The notes below the pieces were generated by a model. That model was not told where the DNA came from, searched no databases, and worked only from the letters and a program-made list of their open reading frames with translations. 64,000 nt of DNA from CALOCN01 sp942491735 (GTDB taxonomy: Bacteria; Eisenbacteria; RBG-16-71-46; JABDJR01): the NCBI GenBank assembly GCA_942491735.1, contig CALOCN010000014.1, positions 1,364,001-1,428,000 on the forward strand. The letters are read 5' to 3'. Made by a program: the position numbers and the translations under genes. Below, one piece after another: positions 55,426-63,928 of the stretch (its first letter is position 1; every line of letters begins with the position of its first letter).

Positions 55426-57390
55426 GTGGAAGGTGTACTCCGCGACCTCGTGGTCATCCTGGGCGCGGCCGCGGTGGCCCTCTTCATCTGCCATCGCCTG
55501 CGCATTCCCACCATCCTCGGATTCCTGGGGGTGGGAATCGTGGCCGGACCCTTCGGCTTCGCCCTCGTATCCCACGGACACGAAGTGGAGGTGCTGGCCG
55601 AGATCGGGGTGGTGCTCCTCCTGTTCACCATTGGTCTCGAGATCTCCCCGTCCGCGTTGTTGCGGCTGCGCCGATCGGCACTGGGTGGGGGACTCCTGCA
55701 GGTTCTCACCACGCTCGGGGCGGGAACCGGGGTCTTCCTGCTTCTGGGCAACTCCCTGGCCCCGGCCATCTTTTTCGGCGCGTTCTGCGCCCTGAGCAGC
55801 ACCGCGATCGCCCTCAAGACCCTGGAAGAACGGGGGGAAATGGATGCACCGCACGGCCGGCTCTCCCTGGGCATCCTGCTCTTCCAGGATCTGGCGGTGG
55901 TACCGCTCATGCTCATGGTGCCCTGGCTGGCCGGTGCCGGCGCGACGCCGGAACCGGGGCGCCTCCTGGTCTCGGCCGCGTTCCTTGCCGTGATCGTGGC
56001 CTCGCGGTGGGCGGTGCCCTGGATCCTGTTCCAGGTGGCCCGGACCCGGGACCGGGAGTTGTTCCTGTTCGCAGTGATCTCGATCTGTCTCGCCATCGCC
56101 CTCATGACCTATCTGGCCGATCTGTCCCTGGCCCTCGGGGCGTTCCTGGCCGGTCTCATCATCTCCAACTCGGAGTACAGCCACGAGGCCCTGGCCGCGG
56201 TGCTTCCGTTGCGCCGCGTGTTCACCGCGTTCTTTTTTGTCTCGGTGGGGATGCTGCTCAACGTGGGGCTTGCCCTGGACAACTGGCATCTCGTGGTGCC
56301 GCTGGCGGTGGGGACCATGATCCTCAAGGCGGTGCTGGTCGCCGGCATCGTGGTGCTGCTCGGGTATCCGATTCGCCCCGCGGTGATGGCCGGTCTGGCC
56401 ATCTCCCAGATCGGGGAGTTCTCCCTGCTGCTTCTGGCCTCCGGTCAGGTGCATGGCGTGATCGACGAGCGGATCGGGCAGATCCTGTTGGCCGCGTCGA
56501 CCCTGACCATGGCCCTGACCCCCCTGGTCATGGCCGGCGCGCCCTTCGTGGCCGGAGCTGCGGGAAGGCTCGTTCCGCGTCGGGATCGTGAGCGGGAATT
56601 GCCGGGGGACGCACCCGGTATCGCGGACCGCCTGATGGACCACATCATCATTCTCGGCTTCGGTCCGGTCGGGCGGCACCTGGCCCAGGCGGCGAAGTCG
56701 GTGGGGTTGCCCTTCGTGGTCCTCGAGATGAACCCGGAGACGGTGCGCCAGGCTCGAAGCGAGGGCGTCCCCATCCTCTACGGGGACGCGGTGGACTCCG
56801 GGGTCCTGGACCGGGTGGGGGTGCTCCGGGCCCGGGTGCTGGTGGCGGCCATTTCGGACTCGGTGGCCTCCCGCACCGCGGTGGCCAAGGCGAAGGAGAT
56901 GAACCCCACCGTCCACGTCATCGTGCGAACCCGGTTTGCCAAGGAAGTGGAACCGCTCCTGGAACTGGGCGCGGACCAGGTCGTCCCGGAGGATTTCGAG
57001 TCCTCGATCGAGATCTTCACCCGGGTGCTTACGCGGTATCTCATTCCCAAGTCCGATGTGGAGGCGGTGGTGGGAGAGATCCGCGCCGAGGGATACCAGG
57101 CCCTGCGCGCGCATCCCAGGACGCGGGCCGGGGCCCATCTGGCCCTGGACCCCTCGGGGCTCGAGATCAACACGTTGCGGGTGGCCGAAGGCGCCCCCCT
57201 GGCCGGGAAGACCCTGGCCGAAAGCAACCTGCGCCGGGCCCATCGCATCACCGTGCTTGCGGTCAAGCGGGAGGGTGAACTGCTGCCCAACCCCGACGGG
57301 GACCTGCGACTGGAGCCACAGGACGTCATCGTGGTCCTGGGTGCGCCGGACGACCTCGTGGAGGGAGCACGGCTCGTCGTGCCTGCTTGA
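55426..57390 (+). CDS. CPA2-family K+/H+ exchanger with TrkA-N and TrkA-C domains
   Basis: Membrane cation exchanger of 654 residues, KefB/YbaL-like. Residues about 5-385 are the transport domain with about twelve spans (LLLFTIGLEISPSALL, SLGILLFQDLAVVPLML, LALGAFLAGLIISN, ISQIGEFSLLLL). A Rossmann TrkA-N domain lies at about 405-520 (HIIILGFGPVGRHLAQAA, VILYGDAVD-like PILYGDAVDSG) and a TrkA-C domain at about 570-654. It exports potassium or controls pH under nucleotide/thiol control in relatives. GTG start at 55426, with no strong ribosome site. Confidence 0.9.
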   Translation: MEGVLRDLVVILGAAAVALFICHRLRIPTILGFLGVGIVAGPFGFALVSHGHEVEVLAEIGVVLLLFTIGLEISPSALLRLRRSALGGGLLQVLTTLGAGTGVFLLLGNSLAPAIFFGAFCALSSTAIALKTLEERGEMDAPHGRLSLGILLFQDLAVVPLMLMVPWLAGAGATPEPGRLLVSAAFLAVIVASRWAVPWILFQVARTRDRELFLFAVISICLAIALMTYLADLSLALGAFLAGLIISNSEYSHEALAAVLPLRRVFTAFFFVSVGMLLNVGLALDNWHLVVPLAVGTMILKAVLVAGIVVLLGYPIRPAVMAGLAISQIGEFSLLLLASGQVHGVIDERIGQILLAASTLTMALTPLVMAGAPFVAGAAGRLVPRRDRERELPGDAPGIADRLMDHIIILGFGPVGRHLAQAAKSVGLPFVVLEMNPETVRQARSEGVPILYGDAVDSGVLDRVGVLRARVLVAAISDSVASRTAVAKAKEMNPTVHVIVRTRFAKEVEPLLELGADQVVPEDFESSIEIFTRVLTRYLIPKSDVEAVVGEIRAEGYQALRAHPRTRAGAHLALDPSGLEINTLRVAEGAPLAGKTLAESNLRRAHRITVLAVKREGELLPNPDGDLRLEPQDVIVVLGAPDDLVEGARLVVPA

Positions 57391-57415
57391 AGGAAGCCGA
57401 TCGGCCTCCTATAGT
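57387..57415 (+). promoter_or_regulatory. Candidate promoter for nhaA
   Basis: TTGAAG at 57387-57392 and TATAGT at 57410-57415 are separated by exactly 17 bases, 45 bases before the nhaA start. The -35 overlaps the last codons and stop of the exchanger gene. Confidence 0.5.
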
Positions 57416-57459
57416 TTCGTTCCCTCGATCCTTCCCCAAACCGAGCCAGGAGTTCCCGA

Positions 57460-58788
57460 ATGAGCCTTTCCCGGACCCTCAGTCACGAGAAGGACATGTT
57501 CCAGCGGTTCTTCAAGTCCGAGGTCTCGGGAAGCGTGGTCCTGCTGGCCTGCACCATCCTGGCCCTGGTCTGGGCCAATTCCCCGTGGGCCGACCTGTAC
57601 CACAAGCTGGTCCACACCGAACTGGGGATCAGCTGGGATCACCACGACTACGTCCTGTCCCTCGGTCATTGGGTTGCCGACGGGCTCATGGCGATCTTCT
57701 TCTTCGTGGTCGGTCTGGAGATCAAGCGTGAACTGCGGGTAGGACAGCTCTCCACCATGTCCAGCGCCGCCCTACCGGTGGTGGCGGCGTTCGGTGGAGC
57801 CATCGTTCCGGCGTTGATCTATTTCCTTCTCAACCCCGGTGGGGAAGGGGCCCGGGGTTGGGGAATCCCCATGGCCACCGACATCGCGTTTGCCCTGGGA
57901 ATCCTCTCCGTGTTCGGCAAGCGGGTGCCGATCGGCCTCAAGGTCTTTCTCACCGCGTTGGCTATCGCCGACGACCTCATCGCGGTGCTGGTCATCGCCC
58001 TCTTCTACTCCTCCTCGATCAATCTCGTGGCCCTCGGGCTGGCCGCGGTGGGTCTGGTGGCCGTGTTCTTCCTGGGGCGTCTCGGTGTGAAGCCCCTCTG
58101 GATCTACGTCACCCTGGGTTGCGGTGTCTGGGTGGCGGTTCTTCTCTCCGGTATCCACGCCACCATCGCCGGGGTCGCCCTCGCCCTCATGGTGCCGGTG
58201 CGCGGGAACATCAATCCCAGGGAGTTCGTCACCATCGCCACCGATCGGCTGGCCAAGCTGCGGGCCGGGGACCCCTCCAAGACCCAGATCGTCACCGATG
58301 CCCAGATGCGCCACGCCCTGGACGACCTCTACCTGGCCGCGGAAGACGCACGGTCGCCGGCAATGAGCCTGGAGCACCAACTCCAGCCCTACCAGGCCTT
58401 CTTCATCCTTCCGCTCTTTGCCCTCTTCAAGGCGGGCGTTTCGTTCAATTCGGAACACGCCGAGGGACTTCTCAACCCGATCAGCCTGGGTATTATCCTC
58501 GGTCTGTTCGTGGGTAAGCAGATCGGAGTCACCCTGTTCGCGTGGCTGGTCATCCGCAGTGGTCGGGCGGCGATGCCGGCGGGAGTGACCTGGGGAGGGC
58601 TCTGGGGAGCTTCGTGTCTGGCCGGGGTCGGCTTCACCATGGCCATCTTCATCAGCGAGCTGGCCATGAGTGAGCAGCACCTCGACGAGGCCAAGGTGGG
58701 TATCCTGGTCGCGTCGGTGATCTCCGGCGTGTGGGGCTGGATCGTCCTGAACAAGAAGCTTCCCAGGGTGGTCCCGGAGTCGGCCTGA
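57460..58788 (+). CDS. nhaA: Na+/H+ antiporter NhaA
   Basis: Inner-membrane sodium/proton antiporter of 442 residues. The ion-binding aspartates are D171 and D172 in ALAIADDLIAVLVI; FFFVVGLEIKRELRVGQL, MATDIAFALGIL and GLFVGKQIGV (with the functional lysine) are also characteristic. A lone KAG-type loop LFALFKAGVSF replaces the usual LFALANAG, a modest deviation. Following a KefB-like exchanger, it suggests that this organism meets shifts in sodium or pH. Confidence 0.95.
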   Translation: MSLSRTLSHEKDMFQRFFKSEVSGSVVLLACTILALVWANSPWADLYHKLVHTELGISWDHHDYVLSLGHWVADGLMAIFFFVVGLEIKRELRVGQLSTMSSAALPVVAAFGGAIVPALIYFLLNPGGEGARGWGIPMATDIAFALGILSVFGKRVPIGLKVFLTALAIADDLIAVLVIALFYSSSINLVALGLAAVGLVAVFFLGRLGVKPLWIYVTLGCGVWVAVLLSGIHATIAGVALALMVPVRGNINPREFVTIATDRLAKLRAGDPSKTQIVTDAQMRHALDDLYLAAEDARSPAMSLEHQLQPYQAFFILPLFALFKAGVSFNSEHAEGLLNPISLGIILGLFVGKQIGVTLFAWLVIRSGRAAMPAGVTWGGLWGASCLAGVGFTMAIFISELAMSEQHLDEAKVGILVASVISGVWGWIVLNKKLPRVVPESA

Positions 58789-58807
58789 ACCCGACGGGAG
58801 GTGCCCG

Positions 58808-59335
58808 GTGTCCGGTGTCTTCGAAATCGCTCCTTCCGGCCGGGCCAAGTGCCGCGGTTGTGGGAAACCCATCGCCAAGGATGCGTTGCGGTTCGGCGAA
58901 CGACGGCCCAACCCCTATGGCGACGGCGAGATGTCGCTCTGGTTCCACGTTCCCTGTGGTGCCCTGATGCGTCCGGAGGCGTTTCTCGAAGGCCTGGAGA
59001 CCGAGGCGGCCCCGTCAGGGGATCGCGAGCAACTGGAAGCCTGGGCCCGCGAAGGCGTGACCCATCCGCGTCTGCCGAGGATTCACGGGGCCGGGCGCGC
59101 TCCCACGGGGCGTGCCCGGTGCCGTTCGTGCCGGAAGATGATCGCCAAGGAGGCCTGGCGGATTCCCCTCGTCTACTTCGAGGAGAGCCGGTTTCAGCCC
59201 TCCGGGTTCATCCATGCGGTTTGCGCCGGGGAGTATTTCGGCACCGCGTCCGTCCTGAGTCGTATCGAACACTTCACGATGCTTGCCCCGGACGAGGTGG
59301 CCGAAGTGGAGAGGGAGCTGGGAGCCGAGGGCTAG
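58808..59335 (+). CDS. Protein with two PARP-type zinc fingers
   Basis: Small cytoplasmic protein of 175 residues made of two related zinc-binding halves. Half 1: GRAKCRGCGKPIAKDALRFG with C-x2-C, then WFHVPC (H-x2-C). Half 2: GRARCRSCRKMIAKEAWRI and then FIHAVCAG. The spacing and the G-R-A-x-C-x-x-C-x-x-x-I-x-K pattern match the PARP-1 DNA-nick-sensing zinc finger. No catalytic PARP domain is present. DNA-end or nick binding is the family role; here it is inferred. The last three bases overlap the metallophosphoesterase gene on the other strand. Confidence 0.82.
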   Translation: MSGVFEIAPSGRAKCRGCGKPIAKDALRFGERRPNPYGDGEMSLWFHVPCGALMRPEAFLEGLETEAAPSGDREQLEAWAREGVTHPRLPRIHGAGRAPTGRARCRSCRKMIAKEAWRIPLVYFEESRFQPSGFIHAVCAGEYFGTASVLSRIEHFTMLAPDEVAEVERELGAEG

Positions 59336-60177
59336 AAACGCCCGTTGACCCGTTCCTTGGCGGGGAGGATCTCGAGACAGGTGGTCCACCAGCCGCTGAT
59401 CACGGTTTCCACGAACTCCTCGGGCAGCTTCTCCTCGCGCATCTCCCGGGCCAGGCGTTCGTGGTCGTAGGCCACCGGCACGAACTCGGCCGACCATCCC
59501 CGCTCCGTATCCGCTTCCAGCACGGTGTACCAGACCCGGGTGTCGCCGTCGTTCCCGGGGCGACCCAGGACACCCACGTTGACGAACCCCCGGTCGTTCC
59601 CCAACCGGCGTTGCCACTTGATGCCGGTATGGGTGCCCAGGATCAGGTCCACCCCGGCCGCGTCCAGGAAGTGGCGCAGGAGCCCGTCCGGGGTGGCGCT
59701 CTCCCAGAGGAACTCGTTGGTGGAGCGGGGGGAACCGTGGCAGGTGAGGACCTCGGTCCTGCCCAGGCGGAATCGATAGGCGGGAGGAAGCTCCGCCATC
59801 CAGCGCTTGTTCGCCGGGGATGTGTTGGCGAACGTGTAGTCGTACGAGATCTGGGCGAACCGGTTGTCCCGGGGATCGGTGTAGCCGCAGCCGCAATCAT
59901 CCAGTCCCGTACCTACCGAGACGTCGTAGTTGCCCTGCATGACCTTCACGCGGTGCTCGCGCAACAGGGGGAAGACCCGGTCGGGGTGGGGGCCAAAGCC
60001 GCCCAGATCCCCGAGACAGAAAACGGCCTCGACCTCGCGCTCCCTGGCGTCGGCGAGTGCCGTCTCCAGGGCGAGGTAGTTGTTGTAGATACCCCCGAAC
60101 ACGGCGACCCGGGAAAACACTCCGGGAAGAGCCTCGGGATTGGCCACCGCCGCGGTCGCCTCGTTCACCGCGGGCAT
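59332..60177 (-). CDS. Metallophosphoesterase-family protein with degenerate first metal motif
   Basis: Calcineurin-like phosphoesterase fold, 281 residues. Motifs II to IV are present in outline: CLGDLGGFGPHPD, QGNYDVSVG with DDCGCGYTD, CHGSPRSTNEFL, and GTHTG. But motif I, usually D-x-H, reads VFGGIYNNYLAL, so the first aspartate and histidine are missing, and the last motif has a single histidine. It may bind metals differently, use another substrate, or have lost activity. It overlaps the radical SAM gene by TGATG and is the last gene of this operon. Confidence 0.83.
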   Translation of the reverse strand: MPAVNEATAAVANPEALPGVFSRVAVFGGIYNNYLALETALADAREREVEAVFCLGDLGGFGPHPDRVFPLLREHRVKVMQGNYDVSVGTGLDDCGCGYTDPRDNRFAQISYDYTFANTSPANKRWMAELPPAYRFRLGRTEVLTCHGSPRSTNEFLWESATPDGLLRHFLDAAGVDLILGTHTGIKWQRRLGNDRGFVNVGVLGRPGNDGDTRVWYTVLEADTERGWSAEFVPVAYDHERLAREMREEKLPEEFVETVISGWWTTCLEILPAKERVNGRF

Positions 60178-61058
60178 CACCAGTTCCCGCAGGTCATGCC
60201 GGTGTCGTAGCAGGTGCGGCATGCATGGTGGGCCAGGGGTACGTCGCCCAGCGCCCCGCTCACCGTTCCCGAACCGGTGCGGGCGATTCGCTTGCCGACC
60301 AGGATGGGGCAGGCGTAGACCCCGTTCGCGGCCACGACCCGGGTCTCGGAGCACTGGAGTAGCGCCGGATCGAACCCCTCCATCATGGCCCGGGTAATCG
60401 CACCGCCTTCCGCGGGGTTCTCCAGCTTGCCGGTGTGAAAGACGGGGAGGATCTTGAGGCGCGGGCGCCGTACTCCCGCCGCGCGAAGCACTTCGAGAAA
60501 GCGCTCGTAGACACTCCCGATCTCCGCTCCCCCGGCGAGGAGGAACTCGGTAGCGGTGACGATGGGGAGCAATCCCGCATCCTCCAGCCGCTTCACCGCA
60601 CGCACCGCCTTGAGGTGGGCTCCCGCACCGCGGACCGTGTCGTTGGTTTCGGGATCGGGGTGGTCGAGACTGACCCGCAGCTCGAGTGAGAACCGCGAGG
60701 CGGCGGCGATGGCGGTCAGGCGCGTGGCCAGTCGCTCCGTGATCAGCGTTCCGTTGGTGAGCACCGTGGCCGGGAACCGGGTCAGGGTGTCCTCGAGGAT
60801 CTCCGGCATCTCCCGATGGAGGAACGGCTCCCCCCCGGTGAAGTAGATCTCCTTCACCCCCAGGGCATCGGCCTCGTCCAGCCGGGAGCGGATCAGATCC
60901 CGCTCCAGGAAGGCGAGGCTTCGGTTGGTGGGGGAGGAGTCGACCAGGCAGTGGGTGCACTCCAGGTTGCACAGCAGACCCGTGACCTGGAACCAGAGCG
61001 AGGAGAGACGGGTCAGCGGAAGCCGGGCCGGGGGATCGAAGACCGTCTCAGCCGGCAT
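60177..61058 (-). CDS. Radical SAM protein with C-terminal cysteine cluster
   Basis: Radical S-adenosylmethionine enzyme of 293 residues. The [4Fe-4S] motif CNLECTHC lies near residue 30, followed by the SAM-binding FTGGEPFLH near 73 and VLTNGTLI near 100. The C-terminal part has five or more further cysteines (LLQCSETR, YACPILV, HACRTCYDTGMTCGNW), suggesting an auxiliary Fe-S cluster as in SPASM/twitch enzymes that modify peptides. The ATG at 61058 overlaps the end of the flavoprotein gene by 11 bases. Substrate unknown. Confidence 0.85.
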   Translation of the reverse strand: MPAETVFDPPARLPLTRLSSLWFQVTGLLCNLECTHCLVDSSPTNRSLAFLERDLIRSRLDEADALGVKEIYFTGGEPFLHREMPEILEDTLTRFPATVLTNGTLITERLATRLTAIAAASRFSLELRVSLDHPDPETNDTVRGAGAHLKAVRAVKRLEDAGLLPIVTATEFLLAGGAEIGSVYERFLEVLRAAGVRRPRLKILPVFHTGKLENPAEGGAITRAMMEGFDPALLQCSETRVVAANGVYACPILVGKRIARTGSGTVSGALGDVPLAHHACRTCYDTGMTCGNW

Positions 61059-62280
61059 GCAGGGTCTCGGGCACATCCGGATCCAGGGCGCGGTTGCCGC
61101 TGACGAGCCGGAAGACATCCCGCACCTGCTCCCGACCGATCCGCAACAGGAACCGGGCGCCCCGGCCGTAGGACTTCTGTCCCACGATGAAGTACCCCGG
61201 TTCCGGATTGACCAGGGTTTCCGGGCCGAAACCTTCCTGGGTCATGCAGTCGCCTTCCCCCGCCCCGAGGAGCGCGGCGGACAGCTTCATGGGGCCCTCG
61301 GACGCGTAGCACTCGTGGATCTGGAGCTCGCGATGCAGGTCCCGATCCGGGCGAAAGCCGGTCTGGTTCACCACGACGTCCACGGTCAGGGTGCGTGGCC
61401 CGGAAGGGGACTCCAGGGTGACCCGGACCTCCCGATCCGCTCCCGGTTCCAGTGATGTCACGGTGGAGAAGGGGATGTGTTGCAACCGCGGATCCGCGCC
61501 CGCGGCGAGGGCGTTGGCGCGCCGGGTCAGCTCCAGGCGTGTGGGGAGGGGATCCCCGGGGATTTCCTCCAGGGGAGGCGAGCCCGCCCGGGTGGCCCAA
61601 CGAACCGTGGTCTCGTCCAGCTCGAGCAGCGCGCATACCGTCGTGGCGGCGGAGAATCCCCCCCCCACCACCAGCACCTGACGACCTTCGACCCGGCTGC
61701 GCAGCGCACCCGGGACATCCGGCAGGCCGGTCACGATGTGGTCGGCCAGGGCGCGTTCCCCCGGAGCCGGAATCCCCGCCGCCCCCAGCCAGGTGGGGTT
61801 TCCATAGGTCCCGGTGGCATCCACGATGACGTCGGCGGTGGCGGTGGTCTCCCCGTTCGGGGTTTCCAGGAGAAGGCGGAACGGCTCCTCGGCGCGCCCC
61901 TTCATGTCCCCCTTGAGGAGTCCCGCGCGACCCACCGCAATGACCCGGGTGTGTTCCCGGATCACCCCGTTCATCTCGGGCAGCCGGCTCAACGGGATCA
62001 GGTACTGCTCGCGGAACTCGGTGCCCCGGGGGCAGTCGGAGGATCCCGAGAGCGGCTGTGCCAGGTGCCCGGTTTCCATCAGACGGCGCTCACCAAGCCC
62101 CGAGACGTTGAGGGACCAGGGGGTGAACAGGTGGACATGCCCCCAGTCCCGGACGTTGCCCGCCGTTTCGCCCCGCTCGTAGAGGGAAACCGGGTACCCG
62201 AGTGACCGGGCGGTAAGGGCGGCTTCCAGGCCGATGGGCCCGCCGCCGAGAACGGCGATGCGCGGGGTTGGCGGATTCAT
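61048..62280 (-). CDS. FAD-dependent oxidoreductase
   Basis: Flavoprotein of 410 residues with two Rossmann sites: FAD at the start (AVLGGGPIGLEAALTARSLG) and NAD(P) near 190 (VLVVGGGFSAATTV). VDATGTYGNPTW near 155 and a C-terminal VNPEPGYFIVGQKSYGRG are reminiscent of flavin monooxygenase/thioredoxin-reductase-like proteins, but I do not see a redox-active CxxC. Translationally linked with the radical SAM gene; a shared modification pathway is inferred. Confidence 0.83.
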   Translation of the reverse strand: MNPPTPRIAVLGGGPIGLEAALTARSLGYPVSLYERGETAGNVRDWGHVHLFTPWSLNVSGLGERRLMETGHLAQPLSGSSDCPRGTEFREQYLIPLSRLPEMNGVIREHTRVIAVGRAGLLKGDMKGRAEEPFRLLLETPNGETTATADVIVDATGTYGNPTWLGAAGIPAPGERALADHIVTGLPDVPGALRSRVEGRQVLVVGGGFSAATTVCALLELDETTVRWATRAGSPPLEEIPGDPLPTRLELTRRANALAAGADPRLQHIPFSTVTSLEPGADREVRVTLESPSGPRTLTVDVVVNQTGFRPDRDLHRELQIHECYASEGPMKLSAALLGAGEGDCMTQEGFGPETLVNPEPGYFIVGQKSYGRGARFLLRIGREQVRDVFRLVSGNRALDPDVPETLHAG

Positions 62281-62302
62281 GCGGTGGTCCGATCTGACGG
62301 GG

Positions 62303-63928
62303 CTAGTGGCGGTGCACGACGACGAGGGTGAGGTCGTCCTCGACCTCGGCGTTCTTGCGGAACCCGTCCACGTCCTTCAGAAGATACTTGCCGATCTCGG
62401 GTCCCGGCAGGGATCCCAGCTCGTCCAGGCAGTCTTCCATCCGTACCTCGTCGTACTGGAGTTTCTCGTTGTCGTGGGTCTCGGGGATTCCGTCGCTGAA
62501 CACGAGGAGGGTCTCCCCGGGTTGAAGAACGATTTCCGAAGGCGTTCGTGACTGACCGGGGAGCATGGCCACCGCCATCCCGCCGGCTGGAAGCTCGGTG
62601 CGCTGCTTGCCCTTGAGAATGAGCGGGGGGTTGTGCCCGGCGTTGCAGTAGACGAGCTGCCCCGTGGCCGGATCGAGGATCCCCACGAACATGGTCACGA
62701 ACTGGCCCACCTCGACGTGCTGGAGCAGATGGTTCTCCAGCCTCTGGACCAGCTCCAACGGCTCGTCGAGGGCGTCCTCGAGAATCTGCAATCCGGCCAT
62801 GACGTTGGACATGAGCAGGGCCGCCCCCATGCCGTGCCCGGTCACGTCGCCGAGGGAGATCCAGACCCGGCCGTCGGTGCGTTGGCGAACATCGAAGAGA
62901 TCGCCTCCCACCTCGGTGCAGGGGGTCATGTGGGTGAAGATGTGATACCCGTCGGGCTGGAAGGTGTCCTGGGGGAGCAGGTTCCGCTGGATCCGCTCCG
63001 CCATGGCGATCTCTTCCTTGTACCGCTCCGCTTCCCGCTCGGCCACTTCCAGCCGGCTGTTGGTGATCTTGACCGCGATCATGTTGGCCAGCAGGGTGAG
63101 CAGCATGAGGTTGTCCTCGCTGTACTCCACGCCGGGGATCTTGGAGTCGACGTAGACCGCGCCCAGCACCTTCTCGTTGTCGAAGAGCGGGGCGCCCATG
63201 GCCGCGATCACCCCGGCCTGGATGATGCTCTCGTGGGCCGAGAACTTCTGGTCCAGCGAAGCGTCCTTGGTCAGGATGGACTGCTTCTTCTCGATGATCT
63301 CGCTCAGCATGTGCCGACTCAGCCGCAGGGGCTCGTCCGCCGCACTCCCCATGAGCCGGGAGGCCAGGATCTCGCTGTCTCCTTCCTTGTTCATGGAGGA
63401 GAGGATGAGAATGCGGCTCGCCTTGATGAACCGGGAGAGGAGGCTGACGATCTCCTCGTAGAGCTGCTCCAACTCGATCCGTTGCGACAGCATCTGCCCC
63501 GCTTCGGCGATGGCGCTGAGCATTTTTTCCGATTCACTCTGCGCCGGTTGGGAGCGCAACTCCTGGATGGACGTGGTCAGGGTGGCCGGTACGGATCCCT
63601 CGGGTGCCAACTGGCGGGAGATGATCGAGGTCCCTCCCTTGAGCAGGGTCAGGTTGACGTGCCCGAAGCGGAGCCGGTCTCCCGGCTTGATGATGATCTC
63701 GCCCTCGAAACGCTTCCCGTTGTAGTAGCTGCCGTTGGTGCTGCCGAGGTCCCGGACCAGGACCTCATCCTTGGGTGAGACCTCGATCTCCGCATGTTTG
63801 CGGGAAACCGCGGTGTCCAGGATGGCGATCTCGCACTCGGAGTTGCGACCCACTACCTGGGTGCCCTCGCGGAGTTCGAAACGGAGCGGGGTGTTCCCCT
63901 TGGAACCGGTCAGAATCAGGTGCGGCAT
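62303..63928 (-). CDS. FHA-GAF-SpoIIE (PP2C-type) phosphatase
   Basis: Cytoplasmic signalling protein of 541 residues. Residues about 1-100 are an FHA domain (VVGRNSECEI, SRKHAEIEV, GSTNGSYYNG), which binds phosphothreonine. A GAF domain follows (about 150-310), then a short helix (REAERYKEEIAMAERIQRNLLPQ) and a SpoIIE/PP2C phosphatase domain (about 340-540) with metal ligands in EVGGDLFDV, SLGDVTGHGMGAALLM, YCNAGHNPP, FSDGIPETHD and EDDLTLVVV. It removes phosphate from Ser/Thr on partner proteins. ATG at 63928 follows GGAGA. First gene of the minus-strand operon as seen here. Confidence 0.93.
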   Translation of the reverse strand: MPHLILTGSKGNTPLRFELREGTQVVGRNSECEIAILDTAVSRKHAEIEVSPKDEVLVRDLGSTNGSYYNGKRFEGEIIIKPGDRLRFGHVNLTLLKGGTSIISRQLAPEGSVPATLTTSIQELRSQPAQSESEKMLSAIAEAGQMLSQRIELEQLYEEIVSLLSRFIKASRILILSSMNKEGDSEILASRLMGSAADEPLRLSRHMLSEIIEKKQSILTKDASLDQKFSAHESIIQAGVIAAMGAPLFDNEKVLGAVYVDSKIPGVEYSEDNLMLLTLLANMIAVKITNSRLEVAEREAERYKEEIAMAERIQRNLLPQDTFQPDGYHIFTHMTPCTEVGGDLFDVRQRTDGRVWISLGDVTGHGMGAALLMSNVMAGLQILEDALDEPLELVQRLENHLLQHVEVGQFVTMFVGILDPATGQLVYCNAGHNPPLILKGKQRTELPAGGMAVAMLPGQSRTPSEIVLQPGETLLVFSDGIPETHDNEKLQYDEVRMEDCLDELGSLPGPEIGKYLLKDVDGFRKNAEVEDDLTLVVVHRH

